From the NCBI GenBank assembly GCA_964569815.1, contig CAZMUN010000001.1, positions 18,797 to 82,796 of the forward strand: a stretch of DNA of 64,000 nt. The letters run 5' to 3'. Every line of letters begins with the position of its first letter. Within the stretch, counting starts at the first letter, position 1. A model generated the notes under the pieces. That model was not told the origin of the DNA. It did not search any database and saw nothing but the letters and a program-made list of their open reading frames with translations. The DNA comes from CAZMUN01 sp964569815 (lineage in GTDB: Archaea > Iainarchaeota > Iainarchaeia > Iainarchaeales > GCA-2688035). Both the position numbers and the translations under genes were made by a program. Below, piece after piece: positions 42,146 to 49,461 of this stretch.

Positions 42146-43531
42146 TTATGCGGCGAAAATCAGCATGTCGGGGTTTACTAACATAACAAGGCCAAGGGCC
42201 AGCAAAAGAGCCCCGCTCAAAAGCTTTAATATTCTGCCCTGCTCTTTTGAAACCCTCTCGGACTTAAAGAAGTAAATGAAATTGAAGAGAATTGCAAAAA
42301 GCGGTACTATGTAAACCAGTCCATAAAATGCAGTGTATATTACATGCGGCAGCCCAATTTCTGTTCCAAATGTCTGAACAAGCGACCCCACATAAGCAGC
42401 AGGAAGCATTGCAGTACAGCCCAATTCAACCAGGTTAACAAACACTGCAAGAGCAACGGTTGCAAGCAGCGCAAAAAGCAGGGGTTTTCCGCCCTCTGCT
42501 TGTGAAACGTTTTCCACAACCTGCCTGGCTTTTGAATAAACCGCCTTTAATTTTTCTCCCCCAAGCGTAAGGGAAAGCCCTTTTTTAAAGAAGAAAAAGT
42601 CCTTTATGTTTATTGCGCCAACCACTATGATTCCGGCTCCCAAAAGTCTCAGAAAATCAGGGCCAACCATTTCAAACAGGTGTGAGGCAGCAAGCAAAAT
42701 GCCCATAATGAAAATAAAGTACATTGCCCCTGAAGTCAGAATAAACACTGTTCCAACCATCGCCATTTTCTTCTTGCTTTTGGTGTATGTCAAAAGAGAC
42801 AACAGTATTGCAAGCACTGTAAAAGCACAGGGGTTAAATCCGTCAAGCAAAGCTATTATGAAAACAAATGCCGGGAAAGGCAAATCAGAAGCAAACTGCT
42901 TTACGGCATACTCTGGAGTCAAAACAACGAAACCAAAGGTCGCCAAAATTGCCATGACAAAGCCTCCTGCAATAAACGCCCTTTTGCTGAGCCTTTTTCT
43001 CAGAATTGGACAAAACGCCAAATAAGCCGGCAAAATGATAAAAACAGCCCAGGGCGGAATAGGCACGGGCTTTGGTTTTGGCTCTGGTCCGGAACCCTCA
43101 ACCGGTTCAACATCAAATTCTTCTTGTATGGCCTTTTCAATCTGGTTTGAGAAACCAGAATAGGCGCCATAAACCTGGTTGAATTCAAGGGGAGCATCCT
43201 CTATCTCCAAAAAACCATAAAAGGCCTTTCCACCCACAAAGGTTCTTGGCCAGCCACTGCTGTTCACGCCACTCCTTTCGCACATTTCCCTGAATAAATC
43301 AGGGTTTTCACTCACGTTAATTTTCCTGAACTCGACCTGAGGGTATTTGTATGCAATGCTGTCAACCCACTCAAGCTCTTTCTCACAATAAGGGCAGCCA
43401 TAATTCCAGAAAACGTAAACAACCTTCTCTTCCCTGCTTGTTCCATTCTCTGCGCACAAGCCTGATGCTGGAAAAAGAACAAGCAAAGCTAATGCAAAAA
43501 CCCAAAACTTTTTCAAAAAGCTCACTGTCAT
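42146..43531 (-). CDS. Thioredoxin-like domain fused to DsbD/CcdA-type transmembrane domain
   Basis: A 461-residue fusion. A signal peptide is followed by a thioredoxin-fold domain with CPYC near residue 45 (FWNYGCPYCEKELEW), a Pro-rich linker, and a CcdA/DsbD-like membrane domain carrying the paired cysteines in LLDGFNPCAFTVLAI and VELGCTAMLPAAYVG. Such proteins carry reducing power across the membrane to exported proteins. A CTTAAAA box ~25 bases upstream suggests a leaderless mRNA. It lies downstream of the metal-cluster operon, possibly serving its redox needs. Confidence 0.85.
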   Translation of the reverse strand: MTVSFLKKFWVFALALLVLFPASGLCAENGTSREEKVVYVFWNYGCPYCEKELEWVDSIAYKYPQVEFRKINVSENPDLFREMCERSGVNSSGWPRTFVGGKAFYGFLEIEDAPLEFNQVYGAYSGFSNQIEKAIQEEFDVEPVEGSGPEPKPKPVPIPPWAVFIILPAYLAFCPILRKRLSKRAFIAGGFVMAILATFGFVVLTPEYAVKQFASDLPFPAFVFIIALLDGFNPCAFTVLAILLSLLTYTKSKKKMAMVGTVFILTSGAMYFIFIMGILLAASHLFEMVGPDFLRLLGAGIIVVGAINIKDFFFFKKGLSLTLGGEKLKAVYSKARQVVENVSQAEGGKPLLFALLATVALAVFVNLVELGCTAMLPAAYVGSLVQTFGTEIGLPHVIYTAFYGLVYIVPLFAILFNFIYFFKSERVSKEQGRILKLLSGALLLALGLVMLVNPDMLIFAA

Positions 43532-43563
43532 AAAAATAACTTCCTTCTGTTTTTAAGATTTTC

Positions 43564-44445
43564 TCAAATGCAAGCGATTTTGCTTGCAATCTCCTCAAAC
43601 CATTCTCTTGTTTCAGGCTTAAATTCAATAACAGGCTTCAATTCCACCAAAGCCCTTGCAAAAGCCTTATCATAGGGGATCTTTGCCATTACCTCTAAGC
43701 CCTCTCCTTCAGCGAAGTCTTCAATGGCCTTGGTTCCCTCAAAGTTCAAATCAAACTTGTTTATTACAATTCCTGCATTTATGCCAAAATGCTTTACAAC
43801 AGCCAAAGCCCTTTTCAAGTCAGACAAACCTGAGGGTGTCGGCTCAGTAACACCTACAACGTAATCAGAACCCGAAACAGAAGCAATCACAGGGCAGCCG
43901 ATTCCTGCCGCAGAATCCACAACCATAAATTCAGCGCCTTTTCCAATCTCCCCAGCCAGCCTTTTCACTTCGGCAACAACTTTCCCCGAACCAGATTCAC
44001 CCATTTCCAGCTGGCCTGCAACCACTGGAAAGCCATAACTCGTTTTTCCATACCCAATTTTTGCGTTTTCAACCCTTTCAAGATATATAGCGCTAGCAGG
44101 GCAAACCATTTCACAGACACCGCAGCCCTCGCATCCAAATTCATTGAAAACAGGCCTTTTTTTCTTACCATTCCAGGAAATCGCGCCAAAGTTGCAGCTT
44201 TCAGCGCATTTCTTGCAGCCAACGCACTTTTCCTCGTCCAAAACCGCCTTTTCATTCGTTGAAACGGCTTTCCATTCTTCAAAATCCTTTTCCCTCAAAC
44301 CAAACACAAGCGCCAGGTTTGAGGCGTCAACATCGCAGTCAGCGCAAACTATTTTATGCCTTTCCGACAAAAGCACCGCAAGCGAGGCAGCAATACTGCT
44401 TTTTCCGACACCGCCTTTTCCACTCAAAACCGTGATTTCTTTCAT
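43564..44445 (-). CDS. MinD-type P-loop ATPase with inserted ferredoxin domain (second copy)
   Basis: A 293-residue ATPase with deviant Walker A VLSGKGGVGKSSIAAS, an inserted two-cluster ferredoxin module (CVGCKKCAESC and CEGCGVCEMVCP, residues ~65-120) and the MVVDSAAGIGCPV Walker B region. This is the MinD/Mrp/ArsA-like group with ferredoxin insert (COG1149). It probably dimerises with the neighbouring paralogue; the ATG overlaps that gene's stop. Roles in iron-sulfur or metallocofactor assembly are suspected for this group but not established. Confidence 0.88.
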   Translation of the reverse strand: MKEITVLSGKGGVGKSSIAASLAVLLSERHKIVCADCDVDASNLALVFGLREKDFEEWKAVSTNEKAVLDEEKCVGCKKCAESCNFGAISWNGKKKRPVFNEFGCEGCGVCEMVCPASAIYLERVENAKIGYGKTSYGFPVVAGQLEMGESGSGKVVAEVKRLAGEIGKGAEFMVVDSAAGIGCPVIASVSGSDYVVGVTEPTPSGLSDLKRALAVVKHFGINAGIVINKFDLNFEGTKAIEDFAEGEGLEVMAKIPYDKAFARALVELKPVIEFKPETREWFEEIASKIACI

Positions 44446-45275
44446 TGAATCAGCCTCTGCAAAGCCGCAATGCTTTCATGCTTTACCGGCAGGCCTTTGC
44501 TGTAAGAAACCATTATTTCCTTGCTGTAAGGGATTCTTGCAGCAATCTTCTTTCCATGGCTTGCAGCAGTTTCCTCAATCAGGTTTTCGCTGCCAATATC
44601 GCTTCTGTTCAAAACAACTTCAAAAGGAATTTTTAGGCGTTCAAGCAGCTTCATCATAAGGCCAAGGTCATGCTCTCCCAAGGGGGTTGGCTCTGTAACA
44701 GCAAAAGCCCTTTCACATCCCTGCAAAGCGCTTATCACATCGCAGTGTGTTCCGGCAGCAGTATCCACTACAACAAAATCGTAAACCGCCCTCATTTTTT
44801 CAAGCTCTTGCTTCAAAGCCCCTACAACAAATTCCGAAACGGGCTCCTTAACCTTCAGCTCTCCTGACAAAAAGCCAATTCCTTTTCCACTGCCTCTGTA
44901 CACGCTTCCAATTTCTTTTTTTGACCAGCCAATTGCCTTTTCAGGGCAGGCCAAAACGCATGCGCCGCAGCCATTGCACTGCTGCTGCAAAAAAACAGGC
45001 CTTTTTCCTTTTGGGGCAAAAATTGCATTCACTTTGCAGGCATCTGCACATTTTCCGCATTCAATACATTTCCCAAAATCCCATTCAGGAACCCTTTGAA
45101 AAACGCTTTTCACTTTTTCTCTTTCAATTCCCAAAAGGAGATGGTCGTTTGGGCAGTCGACATCTGCATCAACAAGCAAAACCTTGTGCTCTTCCGCCAA
45201 AGCCACAGCCAAGGCAGTTGCAATAGTGCTTTTTCCAGTTCCGCCCTTGCCTCCAGTAACCGCAACCTGTTTCAT
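44442..45275 (-). CDS. MinD-type P-loop ATPase with inserted ferredoxin domain (first copy)
   Basis: A 277-residue paralogue of the next gene with Walker A VTGGKGGTGKSTIATA, ferredoxin cysteines CIECGKCADAC and CNGCGACVLACP, and VVVDTAAGTHCDVISA. Co-occurrence of two copies in tandem is common and suggests a heterodimer. It follows the NifX-like gene, with a duplicated hairpin in the spacer that could tune its expression. Confidence 0.88.
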   Translation of the reverse strand: MKQVAVTGGKGGTGKSTIATALAVALAEEHKVLLVDADVDCPNDHLLLGIEREKVKSVFQRVPEWDFGKCIECGKCADACKVNAIFAPKGKRPVFLQQQCNGCGACVLACPEKAIGWSKKEIGSVYRGSGKGIGFLSGELKVKEPVSEFVVGALKQELEKMRAVYDFVVVDTAAGTHCDVISALQGCERAFAVTEPTPLGEHDLGLMMKLLERLKIPFEVVLNRSDIGSENLIEETAASHGKKIAARIPYSKEIMVSYSKGLPVKHESIAALQRLIQ

Positions 45276-45286
45276 TCAAAGCACCA

Positions 45287-45366
45287 TCATTCGCTATGGC
45301 CGTCTTCTTTTGGAATGCCATAGCAGTCATTCGCTATGGCCATCCTCTTTTGGAATGCCATAGCCT
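45287..45366. repeat. 40-base tandem duplication forming two hairpins
   Basis: Two head-to-tail 40-base units (45287-45326 and 45327-45366), about 36/40 identical. Each has GCTATGGC and GCCATAGC arms forming an 8-bp stem. The copy at higher coordinates encodes the last residues and stop of the NifX-like gene; the other is a downstream duplicate before the MinD ATPase gene. Period 40 is not a multiple of three, so it is not protein-repeat driven. Confidence 0.8.
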
Positions 45367-45704
45367 TTTCCTGCACCAGGGCGGCAAAACCCTGAACCTG
45401 ATGCAAGTTTGCCCTTTGCAAGCTTTTCCAATGCCTGTTCCACAGGCCCTGAAATGCCGAGCACAAGCTCTATTCCAAAGTCCTGAAAAAAGCCTTGGGC
45501 GCGAAAGCCCGCGCCGCCTGCAATCACAACCTCAACGCCCTGCTCTTTAAAAAAACGCGGCAAAAACCCGGTTGCATGCCCTGGGTTTTCAATAACTTTC
45601 TTTGAAACCACTTTTCCATTCTCCAGTTCAGCTAAAGTGAATTTTGGGCATCTTCCGAAATGCTCTGCCACGTTCCCCAAATCAGTTGAAACCGCTACCT
45701 TCAT
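45327..45704 (-). CDS. NifX/NifB-type metal-cofactor-binding domain protein (PF02579-like)
   Basis: A 125-residue protein of the dinitrogenase iron-molybdenum cofactor-binding fold: MKVAVSTDLGNVAEHFGRCP, then KVIENPGHATGFLPRFFKEQ and VVIAGGAGFRAQGFF. The fold binds Fe-S or Fe-Mo-type clusters in NifX/NafY; free-standing forms like this (MTH1175-type) are widespread in archaea without nitrogenase. The C-terminal residues lie in a tandem DNA duplication. Confidence 0.87.
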   Translation of the reverse strand: MKVAVSTDLGNVAEHFGRCPKFTLAELENGKVVSKKVIENPGHATGFLPRFFKEQGVEVVIAGGAGFRAQGFFQDFGIELVLGISGPVEQALEKLAKGKLASGSGFCRPGAGKGYGIPKEDGHSE

Positions 45705-46045
45705 TCTTTTCCCTCAAAATCTTCGATTGCCTTTACCGCGAGCTGGGTGTACATCAAAGCAGGCCCGCCTGCCATTAAAGCAGCAACAAAGCAAGCCTCC
45801 ATAACCTCCTTCCTGCTTGCTCCCACATCCAAGGCATTTTTCACATGAAAAGCAATGCACCACTTGCATCTTGTTGCAACACTCAAAGAAACTGCAATCA
45901 GTTCCTTTGTCTTTGTGTCAAGGGCGCCAGGCTCTTCAACCTCTCCCATGAATGAAGAGAATGCCTTCATTACATCAGGGTATTCCCTGCCAAGCTTTGC
46001 AAGGCTCTGCTTGACTTCCTTCAAAAGCTCTTTATTGTTTTCCAT
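45701..46045 (-). CDS. AhpD/carboxymuconolactone-decarboxylase-like protein
   Basis: A 114-residue alpha-helical protein with SVATRCKWCIAFHVKNALDV: a CxxC plus histidine two residues on, the AhpD-type redox-active site. Family members act as peroxidase-linked disulfide reductants. The ATG overlap with the NifX-like gene and position inside the operon suggest protection or redox handling of a metal centre. Confidence 0.85.
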   Translation of the reverse strand: MENNKELLKEVKQSLAKLGREYPDVMKAFSSFMGEVEEPGALDTKTKELIAVSLSVATRCKWCIAFHVKNALDVGASRKEVMEACFVAALMAGGPALMYTQLAVKAIEDFEGKE

Positions 46046-46060
46046 TCAAACAACCTCCTT

Positions 46061-46486
46061 TCATTTGGCTGGAGGGCCTCTTCCAAACCCACCTCTGCCT
46101 CTGCCTAATCCAGGGCCCATTCCAAAATGCCCTGGCACGTTTGAGCTGGCAATTTCGCTCAGGCCACCCTCAGAAAACTTTTTGGCCGCCTCTTCAACAC
46201 TAATTCCGGAAGCCTGATAAACCTTTATCCCGGACTGCTTCAAAACCATGAAAGCATTTGGCCCAAAGTTGCCCGCCACCACAGCCTTTGCCCCAGCTTC
46301 TACGACAGCTTGTGCAGCAGCAATTCCTGCCCCCATTCCTGCAGAAAAAGCAGGGTTTTCCATAAAACTGCTTTCCTTTACTCCAGTTCCCTCAATTTCC
46401 ACCACTTCAAAGCCAGGGCACCTTCCAAAAACCGGGCTAACCATCTGCTTAGGGCCCCGGCCCTGAACGCTAAAAGCCACTTTCAT
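46061..46486 (-). CDS. NifX-like metal-cofactor domain protein with Gly-rich tail
   Basis: A 141-residue PF02579-like protein (VSPVFGRCPGFEVVEIEGTG, MENPAFSAGMGAGIAAAQAV, VVAGNFGPNAFMVLKQSGIK) ending in a Gly/Arg/Phe/Pro tail (GLGRGRGGFGRGPPAK). It resembles archaeal MTH1175-type proteins that travel with ferredoxin-MinD ATPases and DUF134 regulators. It is a paralogue of the 45.3-45.7 kb gene. Confidence 0.87.
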   Translation of the reverse strand: MKVAFSVQGRGPKQMVSPVFGRCPGFEVVEIEGTGVKESSFMENPAFSAGMGAGIAAAQAVVEAGAKAVVAGNFGPNAFMVLKQSGIKVYQASGISVEEAAKKFSEGGLSEIASSNVPGHFGMGPGLGRGRGGFGRGPPAK

Positions 46487-46746
46487 CCAGATTCCTCCTT
46501 TTTGCCTTCGCTTTCCTTTGCTTCAATTCCATAACCCTTATAACCAACAAAAAACAGAGCTGCTGAAACAGCCAACATCAAAGCTGCAGCCGTTTCCTCC
46601 CAAAATATTGCTGCAAGAACCAAAAGCATCAAGGGCACAACATAACGCCGGTAAGTGCACCTATCCAAAGTGCCTGTGTAGGCAAAAACCAGTGAAAAAG
46701 CCAAAACAGCAAAGCCAGCCAGATTCAAAGCTTCAGATCCAATCAT
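46483..46746 (-). CDS. Small membrane protein of the metal-cluster operon
   Basis: An 87-residue protein with three hydrophobic helices and a charged C-terminal KESEGKKEESG tail. The start overlaps the CDF gene's stop and its end overlaps the NifX-like gene, so it is part of the operon. No family recognised; it may be an accessory subunit of the transporter. Confidence 0.7.
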   Translation of the reverse strand: MIGSEALNLAGFAVLAFSLVFAYTGTLDRCTYRRYVVPLMLLVLAAIFWEETAAALMLAVSAALFFVGYKGYGIEAKESEGKKEESG

Positions 46747-47930
46747 TTGAATTCCTCCAGCAGTCCCCTGAATGTCTTTTTGCTTGTTTTTCTTGCTTCT
46801 ACGAAATTTTCCTGCAAAGCATAGTAAGCCCCGCCCTTACGCATTTCCTCTTTTGCAAACAGCACATCGGCCTTGTTTTCTGCAAGCAGTTCTGCAGCAA
46901 GAATTCCTTTTCTTGCCTTGCTTTTCCAGTGCGGGTTTTCAATTACCCTGCTTTCAAGAAGCTTCTTTTCCCCAAGCTTATTAGAAATTTTTGCGAAACC
47001 AAAAAATTTTGCGGTTCCAAACTCGCGCGCAATCGGGCTTTCAACGCTGTTTTTTTCCAAAGCCGCAGCATAAACCAAAACATCCTTCTTCCTGTATTCC
47101 ACATCAATCATTATTTTATCGATTCTTGGAACCTCCTTTCTGATTTTTTCCTCACATGCTTTTCTGAGCTGGTCAACCCTTTTCAAATCCTTTAAATCGG
47201 TTTCAAGCTTCAAATCAACAAAAACATACCTGCCTGAATTCCTTGCAGCCAGCTCTTTGACACGAACATTTTTCTGGCTTTCAGCAATCTTTTCAATTCT
47301 CTTCATTGTCTTGTAGTCCAAGCTCATATCCAAAAGAACTTTGGCAGAATCGAACAAAATCTCTGCACCTGCCTTGAAAACAAGCAGTGCAACCCCGATT
47401 CCTACAACCGGGTCCAAGAAAGGAAAACCTGCAAAGCTCGCGCTTACGCCCAAAAGAACGCCTACGGTTGTAACCGCATCCAGCTGGGTGTGCTTGGCTT
47501 CACTTAACATGCTTGGGCTATTCTCCTCCTTGCCAACCTTAAACTTGTATCTGGCAAGCAGAAATGACACTATCAAAGAAAACAAAGCCGCGGCTATTGC
47601 CATTGAGCCTGCCTGTTGGGTGCCTTTTCCTATAACAGCAGCCAAAGCTTCATTTAGGATTTCAAAGCCAGTGTAAAAAATAAGCAATGCAAGAAAAAGG
47701 CTGACAAGGTTTTCAAGCTTGTAGAGCCCGTAGGGAAACTTCTTTGACTTTATGTCAGAAAACCTTACGCCAAAGAAAACAGCAATGCTTCCAACGATGT
47801 CAGTAAAAGAATGAATTGCGTCTGCAACAAGCGCAATTGAGCCAAAAAAGGTTCCGGCAAAAAACTTGATTAAGGCAATTGCTGCTGTTGCAATGGCTGA
47901 AACGATCGCTGCTTTTTCCAGTTTATTCAT
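46743..47930 (-). CDS. Cation diffusion facilitator transporter fused to a NifX-like domain
   Basis: A 395-residue protein. Residues ~1-205 are a CDF (zinc/iron efflux) membrane domain with the metal site ADAIHSFTDIVG in TM2 and EAKHTQLDAV in TM5. A CDF-type cytoplasmic domain (~205-290) follows, then a C-terminal ~100-residue segment (AREFGTAKFFGFAKISNKLG, ESRVIENPHWKSKARKGILA) that resembles the NifX-type fold of the neighbouring genes. This would tie metal export directly to cluster binding. Confidence 0.85.
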   Translation of the reverse strand: MNKLEKAAIVSAIATAAIALIKFFAGTFFGSIALVADAIHSFTDIVGSIAVFFGVRFSDIKSKKFPYGLYKLENLVSLFLALLIFYTGFEILNEALAAVIGKGTQQAGSMAIAAALFSLIVSFLLARYKFKVGKEENSPSMLSEAKHTQLDAVTTVGVLLGVSASFAGFPFLDPVVGIGVALLVFKAGAEILFDSAKVLLDMSLDYKTMKRIEKIAESQKNVRVKELAARNSGRYVFVDLKLETDLKDLKRVDQLRKACEEKIRKEVPRIDKIMIDVEYRKKDVLVYAAALEKNSVESPIAREFGTAKFFGFAKISNKLGEKKLLESRVIENPHWKSKARKGILAAELLAENKADVLFAKEEMRKGGAYYALQENFVEARKTSKKTFRGLLEEFK

Positions 47931-47934
47931 TTGG

Positions 47935-48090
47935 CTAACGCTCCCTTGTCATAGGGCTTCCGCACTTTGGGCATTTCGTGGCAGTGCATGGAATGCCCCT
48001 CTGATGCAATACCGTATTTCTACACTTTATGCAGACACAATTTCCGCCTGGGCCCAAAGAAAAACCACCCATTCTTCCCCTTCCGTTCAC
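47935..48090 (-). CDS. 51-residue Cys-rich zinc-ribbon-like protein
   Basis: The GTG at 48090 has GGAGTGA six bases upstream. The product has GPGGNCVCIKCRNTV, then GIPCTATKCPKCGSPM: two CxC/CxxC clusters of a zinc-ribbon or rubredoxin-like knuckle, with a Gly/Arg N-terminus. Similar tiny proteins accompany MTH1175-type operons. It lies between the DUF5320 gene and the CDF gene. Confidence 0.75.
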   Translation of the reverse strand: MNGRGRMGGFSLGPGGNCVCIKCRNTVLHQRGIPCTATKCPKCGSPMTRER

Positions 48091-48095
48091 AAAAT

Positions 48096-48380
48096 TCACT
48101 CCATTTTAAGCTCTGCAAGCCTTTTCTTTATTTCTTCAAGTTCCTGCTCCAAAGCAGCAATTTCTGCTTTGTTGCCCTCCTGGCTTGGCTGCCGGCTGCC
48201 CTGAAAATAAGGCTGCCTTGAAGCCGCCCGGCCTGGAACGCCTGTTGCAAGAAACCTGAACCTCAAGCCACGGCCTCTGCCAAAGCTCCTGCCATAAAAA
48301 GGCAACGCCCTGCCTTGGGCGTCTACAGGCGTGCAGTTCCTAAAAGCTCCAAACGGCCCTGTTCCATCTCCACCTGGCAT
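48096..48380 (-). CDS. DUF5320-type protein (GDGTGP motif, coiled-coil end)
   Basis: A 94-residue protein beginning MPGGDGTGPFGAF, the hallmark of DUF5320-type proteins, followed by an Arg/Gly/Phe-rich middle and a C-terminal coiled coil (AEIAALEQELEEIKKRLAEL). Function unknown; family members are repeatedly found with NifX-like and DUF134 genes. It follows the regulator gene by six bases. Confidence 0.82.
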   Translation of the reverse strand: MPGGDGTGPFGAFRNCTPVDAQGRALPFYGRSFGRGRGLRFRFLATGVPGRAASRQPYFQGSRQPSQEGNKAEIAALEQELEEIKKRLAELKME

Positions 48381-48386
48381 AACAAT

Positions 48387-48689
48387 CTACCTCCTTTTTT
48401 GAAGGGCGTAATGCCCTCCTTCTATTCTAATGGCCTTGCCGTTAATCAAGGCATCGGCTATCTTTTCCCCTGCCTCGCTCAAAACACGCCAAAATGTTGT
48501 CCTGCTTATCTTCATTTCCTTTGCTGCCATTTCCTGCCCATCTTTGTCCAAAAATTTGTGTTTTAATGCCGCCAGTTCTTCAAAACCAATTGTAACTTCC
48601 TCCAATTCTGATAGGGGAATTGCCCTTGGCTTGAAATAAGTTGCTTCCGGGGCGCTTTCCACAAACCTTGCTTTTTTCGGCCTGGCCAT
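48387..48689 (-). CDS. DUF134 helix-turn-helix regulator
   Basis: A 100-residue protein with MARPKKARFVESAPEATYFK at the N-terminus, an HTH around ISRTTFWRVLSEAGEKIADA and AIRIEGGHYAL, which is the UPF0251/DUF134 family. ATG 48689 lies 26 bases after the centre of a TTTAAATA box, so the mRNA is leaderless; the upstream ATG at 48698 is too close. It heads a ten-gene operon down to 43564 and is its probable regulator. Confidence 0.88.
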   Translation of the reverse strand: MARPKKARFVESAPEATYFKPRAIPLSELEEVTIGFEELAALKHKFLDKDGQEMAAKEMKISRTTFWRVLSEAGEKIADALINGKAIRIEGGHYALQKRR

Positions 48690-48690
48690 A

Positions 48691-48720
48691 ATGAACATAT
48701 GCTCATAATGGTATTTAAAC
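48691..48720 (-). promoter_or_regulatory. Promoter and palindromic operator candidate for the DUF134 operon
   Basis: A GTTTAAATAC TATA box (48720-48711) is followed by a 16-base near-perfect palindrome (48706-48691, ATGAGCATATGTTCAT, one mismatched pair) ending just before the start codon. A protein bound there would block transcription initiation. An autoregulatory site for the DUF134 protein is the simplest reading. Confidence 0.6.
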
Positions 48721-48732
48721 CTTTTGCCTTGC

Positions 48733-49008
48733 TCAAATCAGCGCTATCATTCCCAAAAAAACCAGCAGGCCCGTCAAAAACGCTGCTGCCTTTTTGTAGG
48801 GCCTTTCTTTCATCCTGGCTGAAGGCAAAAGCTCTTCAAACGCAATGTATAGCATGATTCCTGCTGCTGCTCCAAGCGAAACACTGAGCATTTCCGGAGA
48901 CGCGTTTTCCAGAAAAAAGTATCCTATCAAAAACCCTGCTGCCTCAAACAAAACCGTTCCAACAAGTATTGCAAACGATTTTGTTTTCTTTCCGCTTACC
49001 GAATACAT
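48733..49008 (-). pseudogene. ZIP metal transporter, C-terminal part after frameshift
   Basis: The 91-residue frame holds the last three transmembrane helices of a ZIP transporter (VLFEAAGFLIGYFFLENASP, SLGAAAGIMLYIAFEELLPS). It has no credible start of its own. It continues the ZIP gene ending at 48996 after a one-base shift. Together they would encode a ~242-residue ZIP family transporter. Confidence 0.78.
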
Positions 49009-49460
49009 GCATACGATTGTTGAATGTTTTCTGGAATGTCTTGGGCTGCAATTCCCAACGCAATCAGTATGCCTAATGCAGGCTCTAACGCAAATCCTAC
49101 GCCTATTGCAAGCCCTTCCGGCAAATTGTGCAAGGCAATTCCTATTGTAAGCATTGCAGCGCTTCGCTTAACATTCGGTTTTTCACTCTTGCAAAGCTCT
49201 GGGTTCACGTGAGGCAGGGTCCTGTCAACTGAAATTATGGCAAGCACTCCCAACACAATTCCCAGCAAAAGAAACTCATATGAGGCTATTGCCATTGCTT
49301 CCGGCACAAGCTCAAAAACGGATATGGCAACCATCATTGCGGCGGCAAAGGCAAGCAAATAGCCCAAAGTCAGCGGCCTTGGCTTTTTAACCAATCCTAT
49401 CAAGGAGCCAATTGTCTGGCCTGCAAAAACCAGGAAAGCTATTGCCCAAATTTCCTGCAT
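48996..49460 (-). pseudogene. ZIP metal transporter, N-terminal part, frameshifted
   Basis: From ATG 49460 a 154-residue ZIP protein reads through the metal-site motif IGIALHNLPEGLAIG into ALGIAAQDIPENI, then leaves the family and stops. If one T is restored near 49023-49024 (ATTCA to ATTTCA) the frame continues PENISTIVCMYSVSGKKTKS into the next fragment. The cause may be a real mutation or a base-calling error. ZIP proteins import zinc, iron or similar metals. Confidence 0.8.
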
Positions 49461-49461
49461 T

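Noticed and set aside
43564..46486. A nitrogenase cofactor locus
   Set aside because: NifX-like domains and NifH-like ATPases are present, but there is no NifD, NifK, NifE, NifN or radical-SAM NifB, and the ATPases carry inserted ferredoxins unlike NifH.
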